DNA from: Acidobacteriota bacterium
GTDB taxonomy: Bacteria > Acidobacteriota > Thermoanaerobaculia > Thermoanaerobaculales > Sulfomarinibacteraceae
NCBI GenBank assembly: GCA_024641545.1
Contig: JAHECW010000044.1
Coordinates: 1-32,935 of the forward strand
Length of the DNA: 32,935 nucleotides
Direction: 5' to 3'
Shown here: positions 8,119-16,862 of the stretch, in pieces
Layout of the letters: the number at the start of each line of letters is the position of its first letter
Numbering within the stretch: position 1 is the stretch's first letter
Position numbers and translations under genes: made by a program
Notes under the pieces: generated by a model
What the model was told of the DNA's origin: nothing
What the model saw: the letters and a program-made list of their open reading frames with translations, nothing else
The model's database searches: none

Positions 8119-10383
8119 ATGAAAAAGATCACCCGCGAGGAAGCTCTCGCCTACCATACCGGCAAACGACACGGGAAGACCCAGGTCGTCCCGACCAAAC
8201 CCTGCGTCACCCAGCGCGATCTGTCGCTCGCCTACACGCCCGGCGTCGCCGAACCCTGTCTCGACATCGCCAAAGACCCCGAGCTCGCCTACGAGTACAC
8301 CAACAAGGGCAATCTCGTCGCGGTTGTCTCCAACGGCACCGCGGTGTTGGGACTCGGCAACATCGGCGCGCTCGCCGGCAAACCGGTCATGGAGGGCAAG
8401 GGCGTCCTCTTCAAGCGCTTCGCCGACATCGACGTCTTCGACATCGAGATCGACACCGAGGATCCCAAGGAAGTGATCCGTTTCTGCGAGATGCTCGCTC
8501 CGACCCTCGGCGGGATCAACCTCGAGGACATCAAGGCGCCCGAGTGCTTCGAAATCGAAGAAGCGCTCAAGAAGTCGGTGAACATCCCGGTCTTCCACGA
8601 CGATCAGCACGGGACCGCGATCATTTCCGGCGCCGCGCTGCTCAACGCCGTCGAGGTCGCGGGCAAGAAGCTCGACGAGGTCAAGGTGGTCTTCTGCGGC
8701 GCCGGCGCCTCCGGCATCGCCTGCGCCACCTTCTACCTTTCGCTCGGCGTCAAACCCGAGAATCTGCTCATGGTGGACTCCAAGGGCGTTATCTACAAGG
8801 GCCGCACCGCGGGAATGAACGAGTACAAGGAACGCTTCGCGGTGGAGACCGAGCTGCGGACGCTGAGTGAGGCGATGGTCGGGGCCGATGTCTTCACCGG
8901 AGTCTCGGTCAAGGGCATGGTGACCAAGGAAATGGTCGCCACCATGGCCGAGAACCCGATCATCTTCGCCATGGCCAACCCGGATCCCGAGATCTCGCCC
9001 GAAGAGGTCGCCGAGGTCCGTTCCGACGCCATCATGGCCACCGGTCGCTCGGATTACCCGAACCAGGTCAACAACGTCCTCGGCTTCCCCTTCATTTTCC
9101 GCGGCGCCCTCGACGTCGCCGCCACCGACATCAACGAGGAGATGAAGCTGGCCGCGGCCAAGGCCCTGGCCGGTCTCGCCAAGGAGGACGTCCCGGACAA
9201 GGTGATCCGCGCCTACGGCGGCAAGGCCATCAAGTTCGGCCGAGAGTATCTGATCCCGAAACCCTTCGATCACCGCGTCCTCCTCTGGGAGGCGCCGGCC
9301 GTGGCCGACGCCGCCATCGCCACCGGCGTCGCCCGTAAACCCTACGCATCACGCGAGGAGTACGTCCGCGAGCTGGAAGCACGACTGTCGCGGATCTATG
9401 AGGTCATGCACGTCGTCTTCGATTCCGCAAAACTCGACCCCAAGAGGATCGTCTTCCCCGAAGGTGAAGCTCCTCGAATCGTCCGGGCAGCCAAGATCCT
9501 GGCCGACGAGGGGATCTGCCACCCGATCCTGCTGGGAAATTCGAAGATCGTCAACGCCCTGTTGGAAGAGCACGAGGTGCCGTCGGGCACGGTCGAGGTC
9601 ATCGACCCCCTCAAGGACGGTCGCGCCGAGGACTACGCCCAGAAGCTCTTCGAGATGCGGTGGCGGCACGGGGTCACCGAGCTCGGCGCCAGCAAGCTGC
9701 TCCGCGATCCGATCTACTTCGGCAACATGATGGTCCACTCCAAGGACGCCGACGGCCTCATCGCCGGGATCAACCACTCCTACCCCGAGACCATCCGACC
9801 GGCGCTCCAGATCCACAAGACGCTGCCGGGCGTCCACAAGGCTGCCGGCGTTTATCTCCTCCTCTTCGAGGACCGGATGCTCTTTATCGCCGACACCACC
9901 GTCAACCAGGATCCTTCGGCCGAAGACCTGGCGGAGATCGCCGGCATGGCTTCACGGGTCGCCCGCATCTATTTCGAGGTCGAACCCCGAATCGCCATGC
10001 TCTCGTACTCCAACTTCGGGTCGAACACCGACGGCCGCTCGGAGAAGGTCCGCGAGGCCGTCGCCATCGCCAAGGAACGCTGGCCGCAGTTGGTCATCGA
10101 AGGCGAGATGCAGGCCGACACCGCCGTCGAACCCTCGGTGGCGAGGGAAAGCTTCCCGCTGTCGAGAATCCACGGCGACGCCAACATCCTGGTCTGTCCG
10201 GACCTCGAGTCCGCCAACATCGCCTACAAGCTGCTCTGGCGTCTCGGCAAGGTCGAGGCCATCGGACCGATCCTCACCGGTATCGGCGCCCCGGTGCACG
10301 TGCTCCAGCGCGGAATCGGGGTCGATGACATCGTCAACATGGCCGCTCTCTGTGTGCGCAAGGCGCAACGCTACGGCGACTGA
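8119..10383 (+). CDS. maeB: NADP-dependent malic enzyme with phosphotransacetylase-like domain (MaeB type)
   Basis: 754 residues, the usual size of MaeB. It oxidatively decarboxylates malate to pyruvate, linking C4 acids with pyruvate and NADPH. Malic-enzyme motifs are [11 protein letters not shown] (37-47), [20 protein letters not shown] (71-90), EDIKAPECF (136-144), HDDQHGTAI (160-168) and the nucleotide-binding GAGASG (194-199). From about residue 430 the protein resembles phosphate acetyl/butyryltransferase ([15 protein letters not shown] and downstream), a domain thought to bind acetyl-CoA as an allosteric effector in MaeB. The start has GGAGG seven nt upstream. The upstream promoter and palindrome suggest specific control. 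An intrinsic terminator follows directly. Confidence 0.94.
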   Translation: MKKITREEALAYHTGKRHGKTQVVPTKPCVTQRDLSLAYTPGVAEPCLDIAKDPELAYEYTNKGNLVAVVSNGTAVLGLGNIGALAGKPVMEGKGVLFKRFADIDVFDIEIDTEDPKEVIRFCEMLAPTLGGINLEDIKAPECFEIEEALKKSVNIPVFHDDQHGTAIISGAALLNAVEVAGKKLDEVKVVFCGAGASGIACATFYLSLGVKPENLLMVDSKGVIYKGRTAGMNEYKERFAVETELRTLSEAMVGADVFTGVSVKGMVTKEMVATMAENPIIFAMANPDPEISPEEVAEVRSDAIMATGRSDYPNQVNNVLGFPFIFRGALDVAATDINEEMKLAAAKALAGLAKEDVPDKVIRAYGGKAIKFGREYLIPKPFDHRVLLWEAPAVADAAIATGVARKPYASREEYVRELEARLSRIYEVMHVVFDSAKLDPKRIVFPEGEAPRIVRAAKILADEGICHPILLGNSKIVNALLEEHEVPSGTVEVIDPLKDGRAEDYAQKLFEMRWRHGVTELGASKLLRDPIYFGNMMVHSKDADGLIAGINHSYPETIRPALQIHKTLPGVHKAAGVYLLLFEDRMLFIADTTVNQDPSAEDLAEIAGMASRVARIYFEVEPRIAMLSYSNFGSNTDGRSEKVREAVAIAKERWPQLVIEGEMQADTAVEPSVARESFPLSRIHGDANILVCPDLESANIAYKLLWRLGKVEAIGPILTGIGAPVHVLQRGIGVDDIVNMAALCVRKAQRYGD

Positions 10384-10406
10384 GCCGGTTCTTCTACTGC
10401 ATCACC

Positions 10407-10438
10407 GCGGCGAGGCCCACCGGCCTCGCCGCTTTTTT
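10407..10438 (+). terminator. intrinsic terminator after maeB-like gene
   Basis: Perfect 11-bp stem GCGGCGAGGCC/GGCCTCGCCGC with a CACC loop, followed by TTTTTT. It starts 23 nt after the stop codon. Confidence 0.92.
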
Positions 10439-10456
10439 CTCGGGTCCGATCGAGCT

Positions 10457-10486
10457 TTGACAGCGATCGAGCACCCCGACTAGAAT
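10457..10486 (+). promoter_or_regulatory. promoter of CsgG-like gene
   Basis: Consensus TTGACA (10457-10462), 18-nt spacer, TAGAAT (10481-10486). The start is expected near 10493, leaving a leader of about 29 nt that contains GAGGAGGA (10508-10515) upstream of the ATG at 10522. This is the best match to a sigma70 promoter in the window. Confidence 0.75.
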
Positions 10487-10521
10487 CATGTGCAATGACT
10501 GCGGTTTGAGGAGGAACACCC

Positions 10522-11436
10522 ATGAAGGCTCTGCATGTCTCGATCCTTGCGCTCATTCTTATCATCGCCATTCCGGTCGCAGCCGAGGACGCGGCGGGGG
10601 GCTTGCGCTACTCGATCACCGTCACAAAATTCGAAAACCAGGCCGGGTGGTACGGCCGGTGGGACATCGGCGACGCCTGGGGCACCGTCCTGACCGATAT
10701 GCTCAACCAGACCGGACAGTTCATCGTCCTCGGCGAGAGCGACATGCGGGGTGCGGCTCTCGACGAGCAGGACTTCGCCGCCTCGGGACGAACCGCCGGC
10801 GGCGCCAAGGCACCGGTGACCGGTCAGATGACCCCGGCCCAACTGCTGGTCAAGGGCGCGATCACCCACGTCCAGGACGACACCGCTTCGGGCGGCGGCG
10901 GGGTCCGGATCAAGGGCTTCAACATCGGCGGGAAGGGCGGCAAGGGCGAGGTCAACGCCACCATCTACGTCGTCGACTCGACCACCGGCATGGTGCTGGC
11001 CTCGACCAGCGTCGTCGGCGTCGCCAAGAAAAAGGGCGCGAATCTCGGCTACTCGACCGGCAGCTGGGGAGCGGCCTTCGGCGGCGAAAAGAACGACAAT
11101 GTCGGCATGGCCGTCCAGGAGGCCTGCGCCCTGGCCGTCGACTTCATCAAGGCGCAGCTGCCGAACATCCAGTGGAGCGGCTCGGTGGTCATGACCAAGG
11201 ATGACAAGGTCTACATCAACCGCGGCTCCCGCGAAGGCGTCTCCGTCGGCCAGCAGTTCACGGTCGGCGAAGCCGAGATCCTCCGCGACCCCGACACCGG
11301 CGAGGTGCTCGACGAGTCGTTGACCGAGGTGGCCGCACTGCAGGTTTCCGAGGTCAAGGAGAAGCTGTCGATCTGCTCCGTCACCTCCGGAGATGCCGGG
11401 GCGGTCGCCAAGGGAATGACCATTCACCTCCGTTGA
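10522..11436 (+). CDS. secreted CsgG-family protein
   Basis: 304 residues. A signal peptide is clear (hydrophobic 5-20, probable cleavage after VAA at 21). The following region resembles CsgG/HfaB-type proteins: an early VTKFEN strand, DMLNQTGQFIVLGESD, LLVKGAITHVQDD and a beta segment ATIYVVDSTTGMVLAS. CsgG proper is an outer-membrane lipoprotein pore for curli, but here there is no lipobox cysteine, so the protein is probably periplasmic or anchored otherwise. A glycine-rich stretch (about 130-145) lies where CsgG forms membrane strands. The C-terminal portion (about 220-304) looks like a small beta domain of the FlgT C-terminal kind. No other curli genes are present. Strong promoter, Shine-Dalgarno site and terminator make it a single-gene unit. 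Confidence 0.7.
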   Translation: MKALHVSILALILIIAIPVAAEDAAGGLRYSITVTKFENQAGWYGRWDIGDAWGTVLTDMLNQTGQFIVLGESDMRGAALDEQDFAASGRTAGGAKAPVTGQMTPAQLLVKGAITHVQDDTASGGGGVRIKGFNIGGKGGKGEVNATIYVVDSTTGMVLASTSVVGVAKKKGANLGYSTGSWGAAFGGEKNDNVGMAVQEACALAVDFIKAQLPNIQWSGSVVMTKDDKVYINRGSREGVSVGQQFTVGEAEILRDPDTGEVLDESLTEVAALQVSEVKEKLSICSVTSGDAGAVAKGMTIHLR

Positions 11437-11460
11437 GGGGAACCGCGAGACGAGTCTGGA

Positions 11461-11491
11461 AAAAACGCGGCGCCGGGCGCCGCGTTTTTCC
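11461..11491. terminator. bidirectional-looking terminator after CsgG-like gene
   Basis: A run of six A, then CGCGGCGC and GCGCCGCG around a 3-nt loop, then five T. The A and T tracts can extend the stem. It starts about 25 nt after the stop of the CsgG-like gene and lies upstream of the next promoter, so it mainly acts on the plus strand. Confidence 0.88.
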
Positions 11492-11523
11492 GTTCAGCAC
11501 CGCGGAACTCTCTTCCCGCCCTG

Positions 11524-11529
11524 TATAAT
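11524..11529 (+). promoter_or_regulatory. consensus -10 TATAAT, leaderless start
   Basis: A perfect TATAAT ends seven nt before the ATG at 11537, so transcription should start at or next to the start codon. It also argues for ATG 11537 over the in-frame GTG at 11531. No convincing -35 box was seen. Confidence 0.6.
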
Positions 11530-11536
11530 CGTGGCA

Positions 11537-12031
11537 ATGACTCGCGAATGCCGCCGCCACCCATCGTCGTCATTGCTCCGGCTCATCGTCTCGATCGCAA
11601 CAGCGGTCGCGGCGGCCGCTGTCTCGGCCCCCGCGCTGGCGCAGGGTTCGGACTGGCGGGTTGTCGACAACCCCTACCAGGAGGACATCGAGTACATCCT
11701 CGGCACGGCCTACCCACCGCAGATCGAGGTCGAGGGTGTCCGCTGGCGCTCGTTTGAGATCGAGGCCCCAGACAGCGCCCTGCTCATCGACGGGGAGGAC
11801 GCCGAGATCGGGGTTGTGCTGGAGTTCGAAAACCGACGCACCAAGAGCGCCAGGATCCTCGTGATTCTCTTGCTTGAAGACGCGGACGGCAATCCCCTCG
11901 ACCGAATCGAGGCGAAACAGTTCAAGCTCGCCGGCGGCCGACTCAAGGAAAGAACCGAGACCGCCACGCTCCCGGCCGCCAACGTCAAGGCCGTGCGCCG
12001 GGTCTACGTCTTTTTCGAGGTCACGAACTAA
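11537..12031 (+). CDS. small secreted protein of unknown function
   Basis: 164 residues. The N-terminus has arginines, a hydrophobic stretch (about 14-31) and a probable signal peptidase site after APALA, giving a mature protein that starts near QGSDW. The mature part is hydrophilic with beta-rich character and a segment of the form VVLEFENRRTKSARILVILLLEDADGNPL, similar in style to small Ig-like or FxLYD-type domains, but I cannot place it in a family. It may act with the CsgG-like protein upstream, although it has its own promoter-like element and a terminator separates the two. Start chosen at ATG 11537. Confidence 0.65.
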   Translation: MTRECRRHPSSSLLRLIVSIATAVAAAAVSAPALAQGSDWRVVDNPYQEDIEYILGTAYPPQIEVEGVRWRSFEIEAPDSALLIDGEDAEIGVVLEFENRRTKSARILVILLLEDADGNPLDRIEAKQFKLAGGRLKERTETATLPAANVKAVRRVYVFFEVTN

Positions 12032-12121
12032 TTCTCAGTTCTCAGTTTTGAGTTATTGGTCGCATCGCAACCTCTCCAGGGCGGAGTGCGATGAAGACTA
12101 ATAGCGAGGAACTGAAACCCA
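12032..12121. repeat. heptamer array and imperfect inverted repeat between convergent genes
   Basis: Heptamers TTCTCAG, TTCTCAG, TTTTGAG, TTATTGG begin right after the stop codon at 12031. The right part, read in reverse complement, has TTTCAGTTCCTCGC then ATTAGTC and CATCGCA, facing ATTGGTC and CATCGCA on the left. The two arms of about 35 nt face each other across a short centre. It fills the gap between the small secreted protein gene and folE, which converge here. Confidence 0.55.
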
Positions 12122-12131
12122 AGAGCTCCTG

Positions 12132-12788
12132 CTACCAGGCCGTCTTGCGGCTCAGAAGCGCCAGGAACTCCTCGCGCACCTTGCGGTCCGCGAAACAGCC
12201 GCGGAGAGCGCTTGTGGTCGTCAGCGCACCGCTCTTCTTGACCCCCCGCATCTCGACGCAGAGGTGGCGGGCCTCGATGACCACCATCACGCCCTGCGGC
12301 TCGAGCCTGCCCCAGAGAAACTCGGCGACCTGCTCGGTGAGGCGTTCCTGGAGCTGCGGCCGTTTCGCGTAGAACTCGAGAATTCTCGGCAGCTTCGACA
12401 GTCCGACGATGGTCTCACCGGGAATGTAGGCGATGTGAGCGTGACCGTAGAAAGGCACGAAGTGGTGGGCGCACATCGAGTAGAAGGGGATCTCCTTCTC
12501 GATCACCATGTGGTGGTAGTCGCCGTCGTTGGGAAAGGTCGTGACCTTGGGCTCGGCGCCCTCACGGAGCCCGTGGAACATCTCCAGATACATCTTGGCC
12601 ACCCGCTCGGGGGTCTCTTCGAAATTGGGGTCGTCGAGGTCGAGGTTGAGCTCCCGCATGATCCCGGCCATGTGGCCGGCCATGCGCTGGACCAGCCCCT
12701 CGTCATCACCCCTGGGGATCGAGTTATCGCCGTTTGCCGCCGGTGATGCGTCCTTGATGATCTTGGATGCCGAATCTTCCATGCACAT
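12132..12788 (-). CDS. folE: GTP cyclohydrolase I
   Basis: 218 residues. It converts GTP to dihydroneopterin triphosphate, the first step of tetrahydrofolate synthesis. Zinc ligands C106 and H109 lie in MCAHHFVPFYGHAHIAYIPG, and C177 in ARHLCVEMRGV. Conserved GLSKLPRI (129-136), RPQLQERLT (143-151) and ALTTTSALRG (188-197) are present. The common CEHH motif reads CAHH here, a change outside the zinc ligands. The frame is open to 12881, but ATG at 12788 is chosen because GGAGGG lies four nt upstream and the extra 31 residues have no family match. It is divergent from rfbD. Confidence 0.94.
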   Translation of the reverse strand: MCMEDSASKIIKDASPAANGDNSIPRGDDEGLVQRMAGHMAGIMRELNLDLDDPNFEETPERVAKMYLEMFHGLREGAEPKVTTFPNDGDYHHMVIEKEIPFYSMCAHHFVPFYGHAHIAYIPGETIVGLSKLPRILEFYAKRPQLQERLTEQVAEFLWGRLEPQGVMVVIEARHLCVEMRGVKKSGALTTTSALRGCFADRKVREEFLALLSRKTAW

Positions 12789-12875
12789 GCAGCCCTCCGC
12801 GTCTCCGTCAGAGACAATCGACCGATCGCCGAGCCTATTCCAATCAACCTCAAAAACCCGAGCATCCGATTCTGC

Positions 12876-12881
12876 TACCAT
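12876..12881 (+). promoter_or_regulatory. -10-like TACCAT, leaderless start of rfbD
   Basis: TACCAT lies eight nt before the rfbD ATG, and there is no Shine-Dalgarno site. It shares the 101-bp gap with the divergent folE start. Confidence 0.45.
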
Positions 12882-12889
12882 CCGCTGCC

Positions 12890-13750
12890 ATGGACGCTCG
12901 CCGACCTCTTCTCGTCACCGGATCATACGGTCAACTCGGCAAGGCGGTCATCGCCGAAGCCGGAGCCCGCGCGATTCCGACCGAAGGCTGCGATGTCGAT
13001 ACCATCGACATCGCGAATCGTGGGGCGGTCACCTCATGGATCATCGAGCGTCGCCCTCGGGCCGTGATCAATTGTGCCGCCTACACCGCAGTGGACGACT
13101 GCGAGGACCACGAGGACGAGGCGCGGGCGGTGAATGCGACCGCGGTCGCCCACCTCGCCGGCGCCTGCAACACGATCGGGTCGAAGCTGATCCAGATCTC
13201 CACCGACTATGTCTTCGACGGAACCGCCAAAAAACCCTACCGCGAAGACGATCCCGTCGCACCGGCGAGCGCCTACGGCCGCACCAAACTGCTCGGCGAA
13301 CAGGCGGCGCGAACCGCCGATGATCATCTGATCGTCCGGACGGCCTGGCTTTACGGTTTCGGCGGACGCCACTTCGTCGGCGCCATCCGGCGCCAGATCG
13401 ACGCCGGGAACCGGCAGCTCAGGGTGGTCGCCGATCAGTTCGGCTCGCCGACCTTCTGCGACGACCTCGCGGCCGCGATCCTCGACCTCGCGGCGGTCGG
13501 TGCATCGGGCACCGTCCACGCCGCCAACACCGGCATCACCTCGTGGCATGGTTTCGCCGCCGAGATTGCGCGTCAGCTCGGCGCCCGGGTCGAGGTGGTC
13601 GCGGTCGCGACCTCGGAGTTTCCCCGGCCCGCCCGCCGACCGGCCTACTCGGGGCTGGACACGTCCCGCCTCGCCGAGCTGATCGGCCGTCGACTGCCGA
13701 CGTGGCAGGACGCCCTGACGCGCTACCTCGGGTCCGCATGCGCATCCTGA
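12890..13750 (+). CDS. rfbD: dTDP-4-dehydrorhamnose reductase
   Basis: 286 residues, the typical size of RmlD. It reduces dTDP-4-keto-L-rhamnose to dTDP-L-rhamnose, the donor for rhamnose in surface polysaccharides. NAD(P)-binding GSYGQLG (11-17), STDYVFDG (104-111) and the catalytic YGRTK (129-133) are present, as is the late GLDTSRLAE segment typical of RmlD. The frame is open upstream from 12767, but ATG 12890 begins at the usual distance before the Rossmann motif. rmlA, rmlB and rmlC are not in the window. The gene overlaps the next one by 13 nt, so the two are co-transcribed. Confidence 0.9.
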   Translation: MDARRPLLVTGSYGQLGKAVIAEAGARAIPTEGCDVDTIDIANRGAVTSWIIERRPRAVINCAAYTAVDDCEDHEDEARAVNATAVAHLAGACNTIGSKLIQISTDYVFDGTAKKPYREDDPVAPASAYGRTKLLGEQAARTADDHLIVRTAWLYGFGGRHFVGAIRRQIDAGNRQLRVVADQFGSPTFCDDLAAAILDLAAVGASGTVHAANTGITSWHGFAAEIARQLGARVEVVAVATSEFPRPARRPAYSGLDTSRLAELIGRRLPTWQDALTRYLGSACAS

Positions 13751-14706
13751 TCACCGGTGTCACCGGTTTTGTCGGTCACCACCTGGCGGCCGAGCTCCGG
13801 GCCAACGACGGCGAGGCCGAAATCTGGGGACTCGCCTGGGGCGAGTACGATCCTGAAGGCCTGCAGCGAGCCGCCCCGGGTATCCGGTTGCTCGATGGAG
13901 ATCTCGTCGATCGCCGGTCCGTCAAACCGATCCTCGACATCGCCAAGCCCGATCTGATCTATCACCTTGCGGCTGCGTCATCGGTGGCGCGATCGTGGGA
14001 TTCTGCGGCGCGCTCTTTGGAAATCAACGCCATCGGAACCGCCCACCTCTTCGATGCGGTGCTCGAGGCGGGGCTCGATCCGGTGGTGGTGGTTTCCTCG
14101 ACCGCCGAGATCTACGGCCGGATCGACGACACCAGCGCAGCGGTCACCGAAGCGGCGCCCCTCGCGCCGATCTCGCCCTACGGAACCTCGAAGGTCGCCC
14201 AGGATCTTCTGACCTCGCAGTACCACGCCGGTCGCGGCCTGGCCACCATCCGCCTGCGCTTCTTCCACCTCACCGGCCCCGGACGACCGCCGCACTTCGT
14301 CGCGTCGTCGTTCGCCCGCCAGATCGCCCGGATGGAGGCAGGCCTCACACCACCGACCCTCGAGGTGGGCAACCTCGATTCGGTCCGCGACTTCACCGAT
14401 GTCCGCGACGCCGTGCGCGCCTGCAGATTGATCGCCGACCGCCGTCACGCGGGCGGCGTCTTCCACGTCTGCACCGGCCGCCCGGTAGCCATTTCCGAGG
14501 TCGTCAGGCTCCTGACCGGGATGAGCAAATGCGAGATCTCGGTCAAGGTCGACGAAAAGCGGACCCGTCCATCCGACATCCCATGGTTGGTCGGCGACCC
14601 GTCGCGGATCGAGGCGGCCACCGGCTGGCGGGCCGAGATTCCCCTCGAGCGGACCCTCCGCGATCTCCTCGACTGGTGGCGGGCAGAGTCGACAGTCGAC
14701 AGTTGA
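13738..14706 (+). CDS. NAD-dependent epimerase/dehydratase, GDP-6-deoxy-D-mannose reductase-like
   Basis: 322 residues of the extended short-chain dehydrogenase family: GVTGFVG (7-13), a Ser/Thr-rich active-site strand VVSSTAEIYG (118-127) and YGTSK (148-152). The segment PLAPISPYGTSKVAQDLL and the following RFFHLTGPG resemble Rmd, which makes GDP-D-rhamnose from GDP-4-keto-6-deoxymannose, more than UDP-galactose epimerases. The partner Gmd is not in the window, so the exact substrate is open. ATG 13738 overlaps the end of rfbD. The stop codon and the last few codons lie inside a heptamer repeat array, so the C-terminal STVDS is encoded by repeat DNA. Confidence 0.75.
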   Translation: MRILITGVTGFVGHHLAAELRANDGEAEIWGLAWGEYDPEGLQRAAPGIRLLDGDLVDRRSVKPILDIAKPDLIYHLAAASSVARSWDSAARSLEINAIGTAHLFDAVLEAGLDPVVVVSSTAEIYGRIDDTSAAVTEAAPLAPISPYGTSKVAQDLLTSQYHAGRGLATIRLRFFHLTGPGRPPHFVASSFARQIARMEAGLTPPTLEVGNLDSVRDFTDVRDAVRACRLIADRRHAGGVFHVCTGRPVAISEVVRLLTGMSKCEISVKVDEKRTRPSDIPWLVGDPSRIEAATGWRAEIPLERTLRDLLDWWRAESTVDS

Positions 14707-14873
14707 CAGTTCCGTTGTAGAACTCTCTTGGCTTGTGCGACCGCGGAATCTTGGAAACGAGCTGCATACCGGGGCGCCATATTTGAAACACAGAGGGCAC
14801 CGATGAAACAACCGACGATTCACCGGTTCACCTGTGATGGAACTGTCGACTGTCGACTTTGAACTGTCGACTT
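14688..14873. repeat. inverted pair of heptamer arrays overlapping a stop codon
   Basis: Left array 14688-14712: GTCGACA, GTCGACA, GTTGACA, GTTC. Right array 14840-14873 carries the reverse complement (CTGTCGA, CTGTCGA, CTTTGAA, CTGTCGA). About 127 nt lie between the arms. The left array contains the TGA stop of the upstream gene. A small CTTCTC-TCTT-GAGAAG hairpin follows at 14871-14886. Confidence 0.7.
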
Positions 14874-14947
14874 CTCTCTTGAGAAGCACGCCCCACCGTG
14901 GCACAGTGTGGCAACGGGATCGCCAGCGAGCCGACCGGGAGGAATGC

Positions 14948-16717
14948 ATGACCGATGACCGCCGAAACCGCGTTGCCCAGTGGGCCTACGACACTCGCGG
15001 AGTCCTCGGACGCTTTCATCTCTGGCTCGACGATGTCGAAGAAACCTGGCTCGGCGATCGGCAGAAGACCGACCACGCATTTGTCGGCGAGTCCCTCGAA
15101 CGGGCCTTCATCATCGCCAACGCGGTGACCGCCATCGGAACCCGGCTCTTCGGCCGGTACGCCGAGGGCAGGGGCCAGGACAAGGCCACCGTCAACCGGG
15201 TCAAGAAGGACGCCGACGCGGTCTCGGCGTATGCGCTGTCGGAGGCGCTCTGGTATCTCACCCGGAATCTCCCCGAGAATCACGCGGTCATGGTGAGCCT
15301 CGGCGAAGGACTCATGCCCAAGGCCGGAGAAACCCCCGAAATGGGTTCCAACCCGCAACTCGGATTCGGCCGGGTCTACGCCCGGCCCCAGGTCGCCCGC
15401 TTTCTCGACCGTCACGTCCACCGGATGCTCAACGAGGACGGGTACGAGTGGCCCGAGTTCTGGCGCGACATCCAGACCGCCGGCATCACGGTCTGGGGCG
15501 CGGCGCTGGACACCCTGGAGAACACCTCCCGCTTTGCCAAAGGGGCGCCCACCGGCGCGCTCGCGGTCTTTCACCTCTTCGACCAACCGCTCAAGGTCGC
15601 CCGTCCGTACGAGGGTTACATGGGCAATCTGATCCTCCCGAGGGACGTCGTCGAACAGGCCGCGGAACGCTCGATCCTCATCGATTTCCTGACCCCGCGC
15701 CGGTTGGTCATGGAAGCGATCCTCGCCACCTATCCGGGGATCAAGGCCGAAAATGTCCATGTCTGGACTCTCGGCGGCCCGTCCCGAAAGCACCGCATCG
15801 GCAAGCTCTGGGATGAGTGGCGCTCCATGGGCGCCCACGTGGTGGAGGACGGCTGGACGGTCCCCGACACCGGGATCCCGGCTTTCACCGAGTCCGGGAC
15901 CTATGCGCCCGTCTATCTGGTCGGGCCTTCCGAGCGCGACGGCGAGCGGCATCTCTTCATCTGCGACGGGTACTCGGCCTCGGCCGAAGCGATGCAGGGG
16001 GCCAGTCTGGATCCGATCCTCGACACCTTCACCTCGATGTGCCTCTTCTCCTCCCGGTTCAACATTCCCTACGACCGCGAACCCCTCCTCATGCGGCTCG
16101 ACCCGGAGGCCGGGGACTATGCCGAGAAGCTGGCCGCGGTGATGGAACAGGAGGTCGAACCCGCCATCGCCGAGATCTATCGCGAAAACCTCCGTGCTGC
16201 CCGGGCGGCCTGCCTTCCCGCCGGCAAGCGGACGGCAACCGCCGACGATTTCTTCCCCAACAAGGAGTGGCGCGTCCTCAGCCTCAGCTCGGCCATGCTC
16301 CCCGACCCCTACACCGGGATGCCCGGGGTCGAGAATGTCGGCGACGGGGTCTACAAGGTCACCACCCGCGCCGCGACCCGCGCCGGCATGCTGGATGTGA
16401 CTCTGACGTTGCGTTTGATGGAGCCCATGGACGAGATGCGGATGGTTTTCTCGCCGCTCCTCGACCGCTTTTACGCCGGCCAGGACTACCGCAAACGGGC
16501 GGTCAAGATCTCCGACTCGGGCCGCATCCGCAACGAACTCCAGACCCTGTGCTCCGAGGCCATCGAATACCTCCCCAACGACCGCATGGTGGTCAACTTC
16601 GATCAGGTGGACGAAGCGGTCCTGCCGACGGACAAGAAAGCGCTCATCCGGGAGGTGCTGGCCTGGTACCAGAAACACCATCCCATCTGGTTCCACTGGC
16701 TCGAGTCGAGGGGGTAG
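14948..16717 (+). CDS. conserved-looking 589-residue protein of unknown function
   Basis: I do not recognise this protein. It has no signal peptide and no membrane segment, so it is probably cytoplasmic. The composition is balanced, with well-formed alternating helices and strands and many aromatic residues (WPEFWRDIQ, WYQKHHPIWFHWLESRG at the C-terminus). Segments that may be diagnostic are AYALSEALWYLTRNLPENHA (about 95-114), NVHVWTLGGPSRKHRIGKLW, VYLVGPSERDGERHLFICDG and LTLRLMEPMDEMRMVFSPLL. Codon use matches neighbouring genes. The frame is open from 14834, but those residues come from repeat DNA; ATG 14948 has GGGAGGA just upstream. It follows the sugar-nucleotide genes but a repeat separates them, so a shared role is unproven. 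Confidence 0.8.
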   Translation: MTDDRRNRVAQWAYDTRGVLGRFHLWLDDVEETWLGDRQKTDHAFVGESLERAFIIANAVTAIGTRLFGRYAEGRGQDKATVNRVKKDADAVSAYALSEALWYLTRNLPENHAVMVSLGEGLMPKAGETPEMGSNPQLGFGRVYARPQVARFLDRHVHRMLNEDGYEWPEFWRDIQTAGITVWGAALDTLENTSRFAKGAPTGALAVFHLFDQPLKVARPYEGYMGNLILPRDVVEQAAERSILIDFLTPRRLVMEAILATYPGIKAENVHVWTLGGPSRKHRIGKLWDEWRSMGAHVVEDGWTVPDTGIPAFTESGTYAPVYLVGPSERDGERHLFICDGYSASAEAMQGASLDPILDTFTSMCLFSSRFNIPYDREPLLMRLDPEAGDYAEKLAAVMEQEVEPAIAEIYRENLRAARAACLPAGKRTATADDFFPNKEWRVLSLSSAMLPDPYTGMPGVENVGDGVYKVTTRAATRAGMLDVTLTLRLMEPMDEMRMVFSPLLDRFYAGQDYRKRAVKISDSGRIRNELQTLCSEAIEYLPNDRMVVNFDQVDEAVLPTDKKALIREVLAWYQKHHPIWFHWLESRG

Positions 16718-16726
16718 CTGACCGAA

Positions 16727-16754
16727 GTCGACAGTTCACAGTCGACGGTCAACA
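16727..16754. repeat. heptamer repeat array (GTCGACA type)
   Basis: Four units in phase: GTCGACA, GTTCACA, GTCGACG, GTCAACA, starting ten nt after the stop codon at 16717. It matches the unit type at 14688-14712. Confidence 0.6.
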
Positions 16755-16862
16755 GCCCATCGCGATAGGACACGGATTCGCGCGGACCGAACTGATGGAC
16801 ACGAATCAGAGGAGCGTCGGCGGCTCTGGACTTCGTGGATCGGCAATCCGGCCGTCAGCGAG

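Noticed and set aside
8119-10383. Malic enzyme fused by frameshift or assembly error to a phosphotransacetylase
   Set aside because: This two-domain layout and length are normal for MaeB-type malic enzymes, and the frame is continuous.
14828-16696. A 622-codon open frame opposite the 589-residue unknown gene
   Set aside because: The plus-strand frame has a Shine-Dalgarno site, a sensible start and more protein-like composition. The antisense frame reads as Gly/Asp/Arg-rich filler and crosses repeat DNA.
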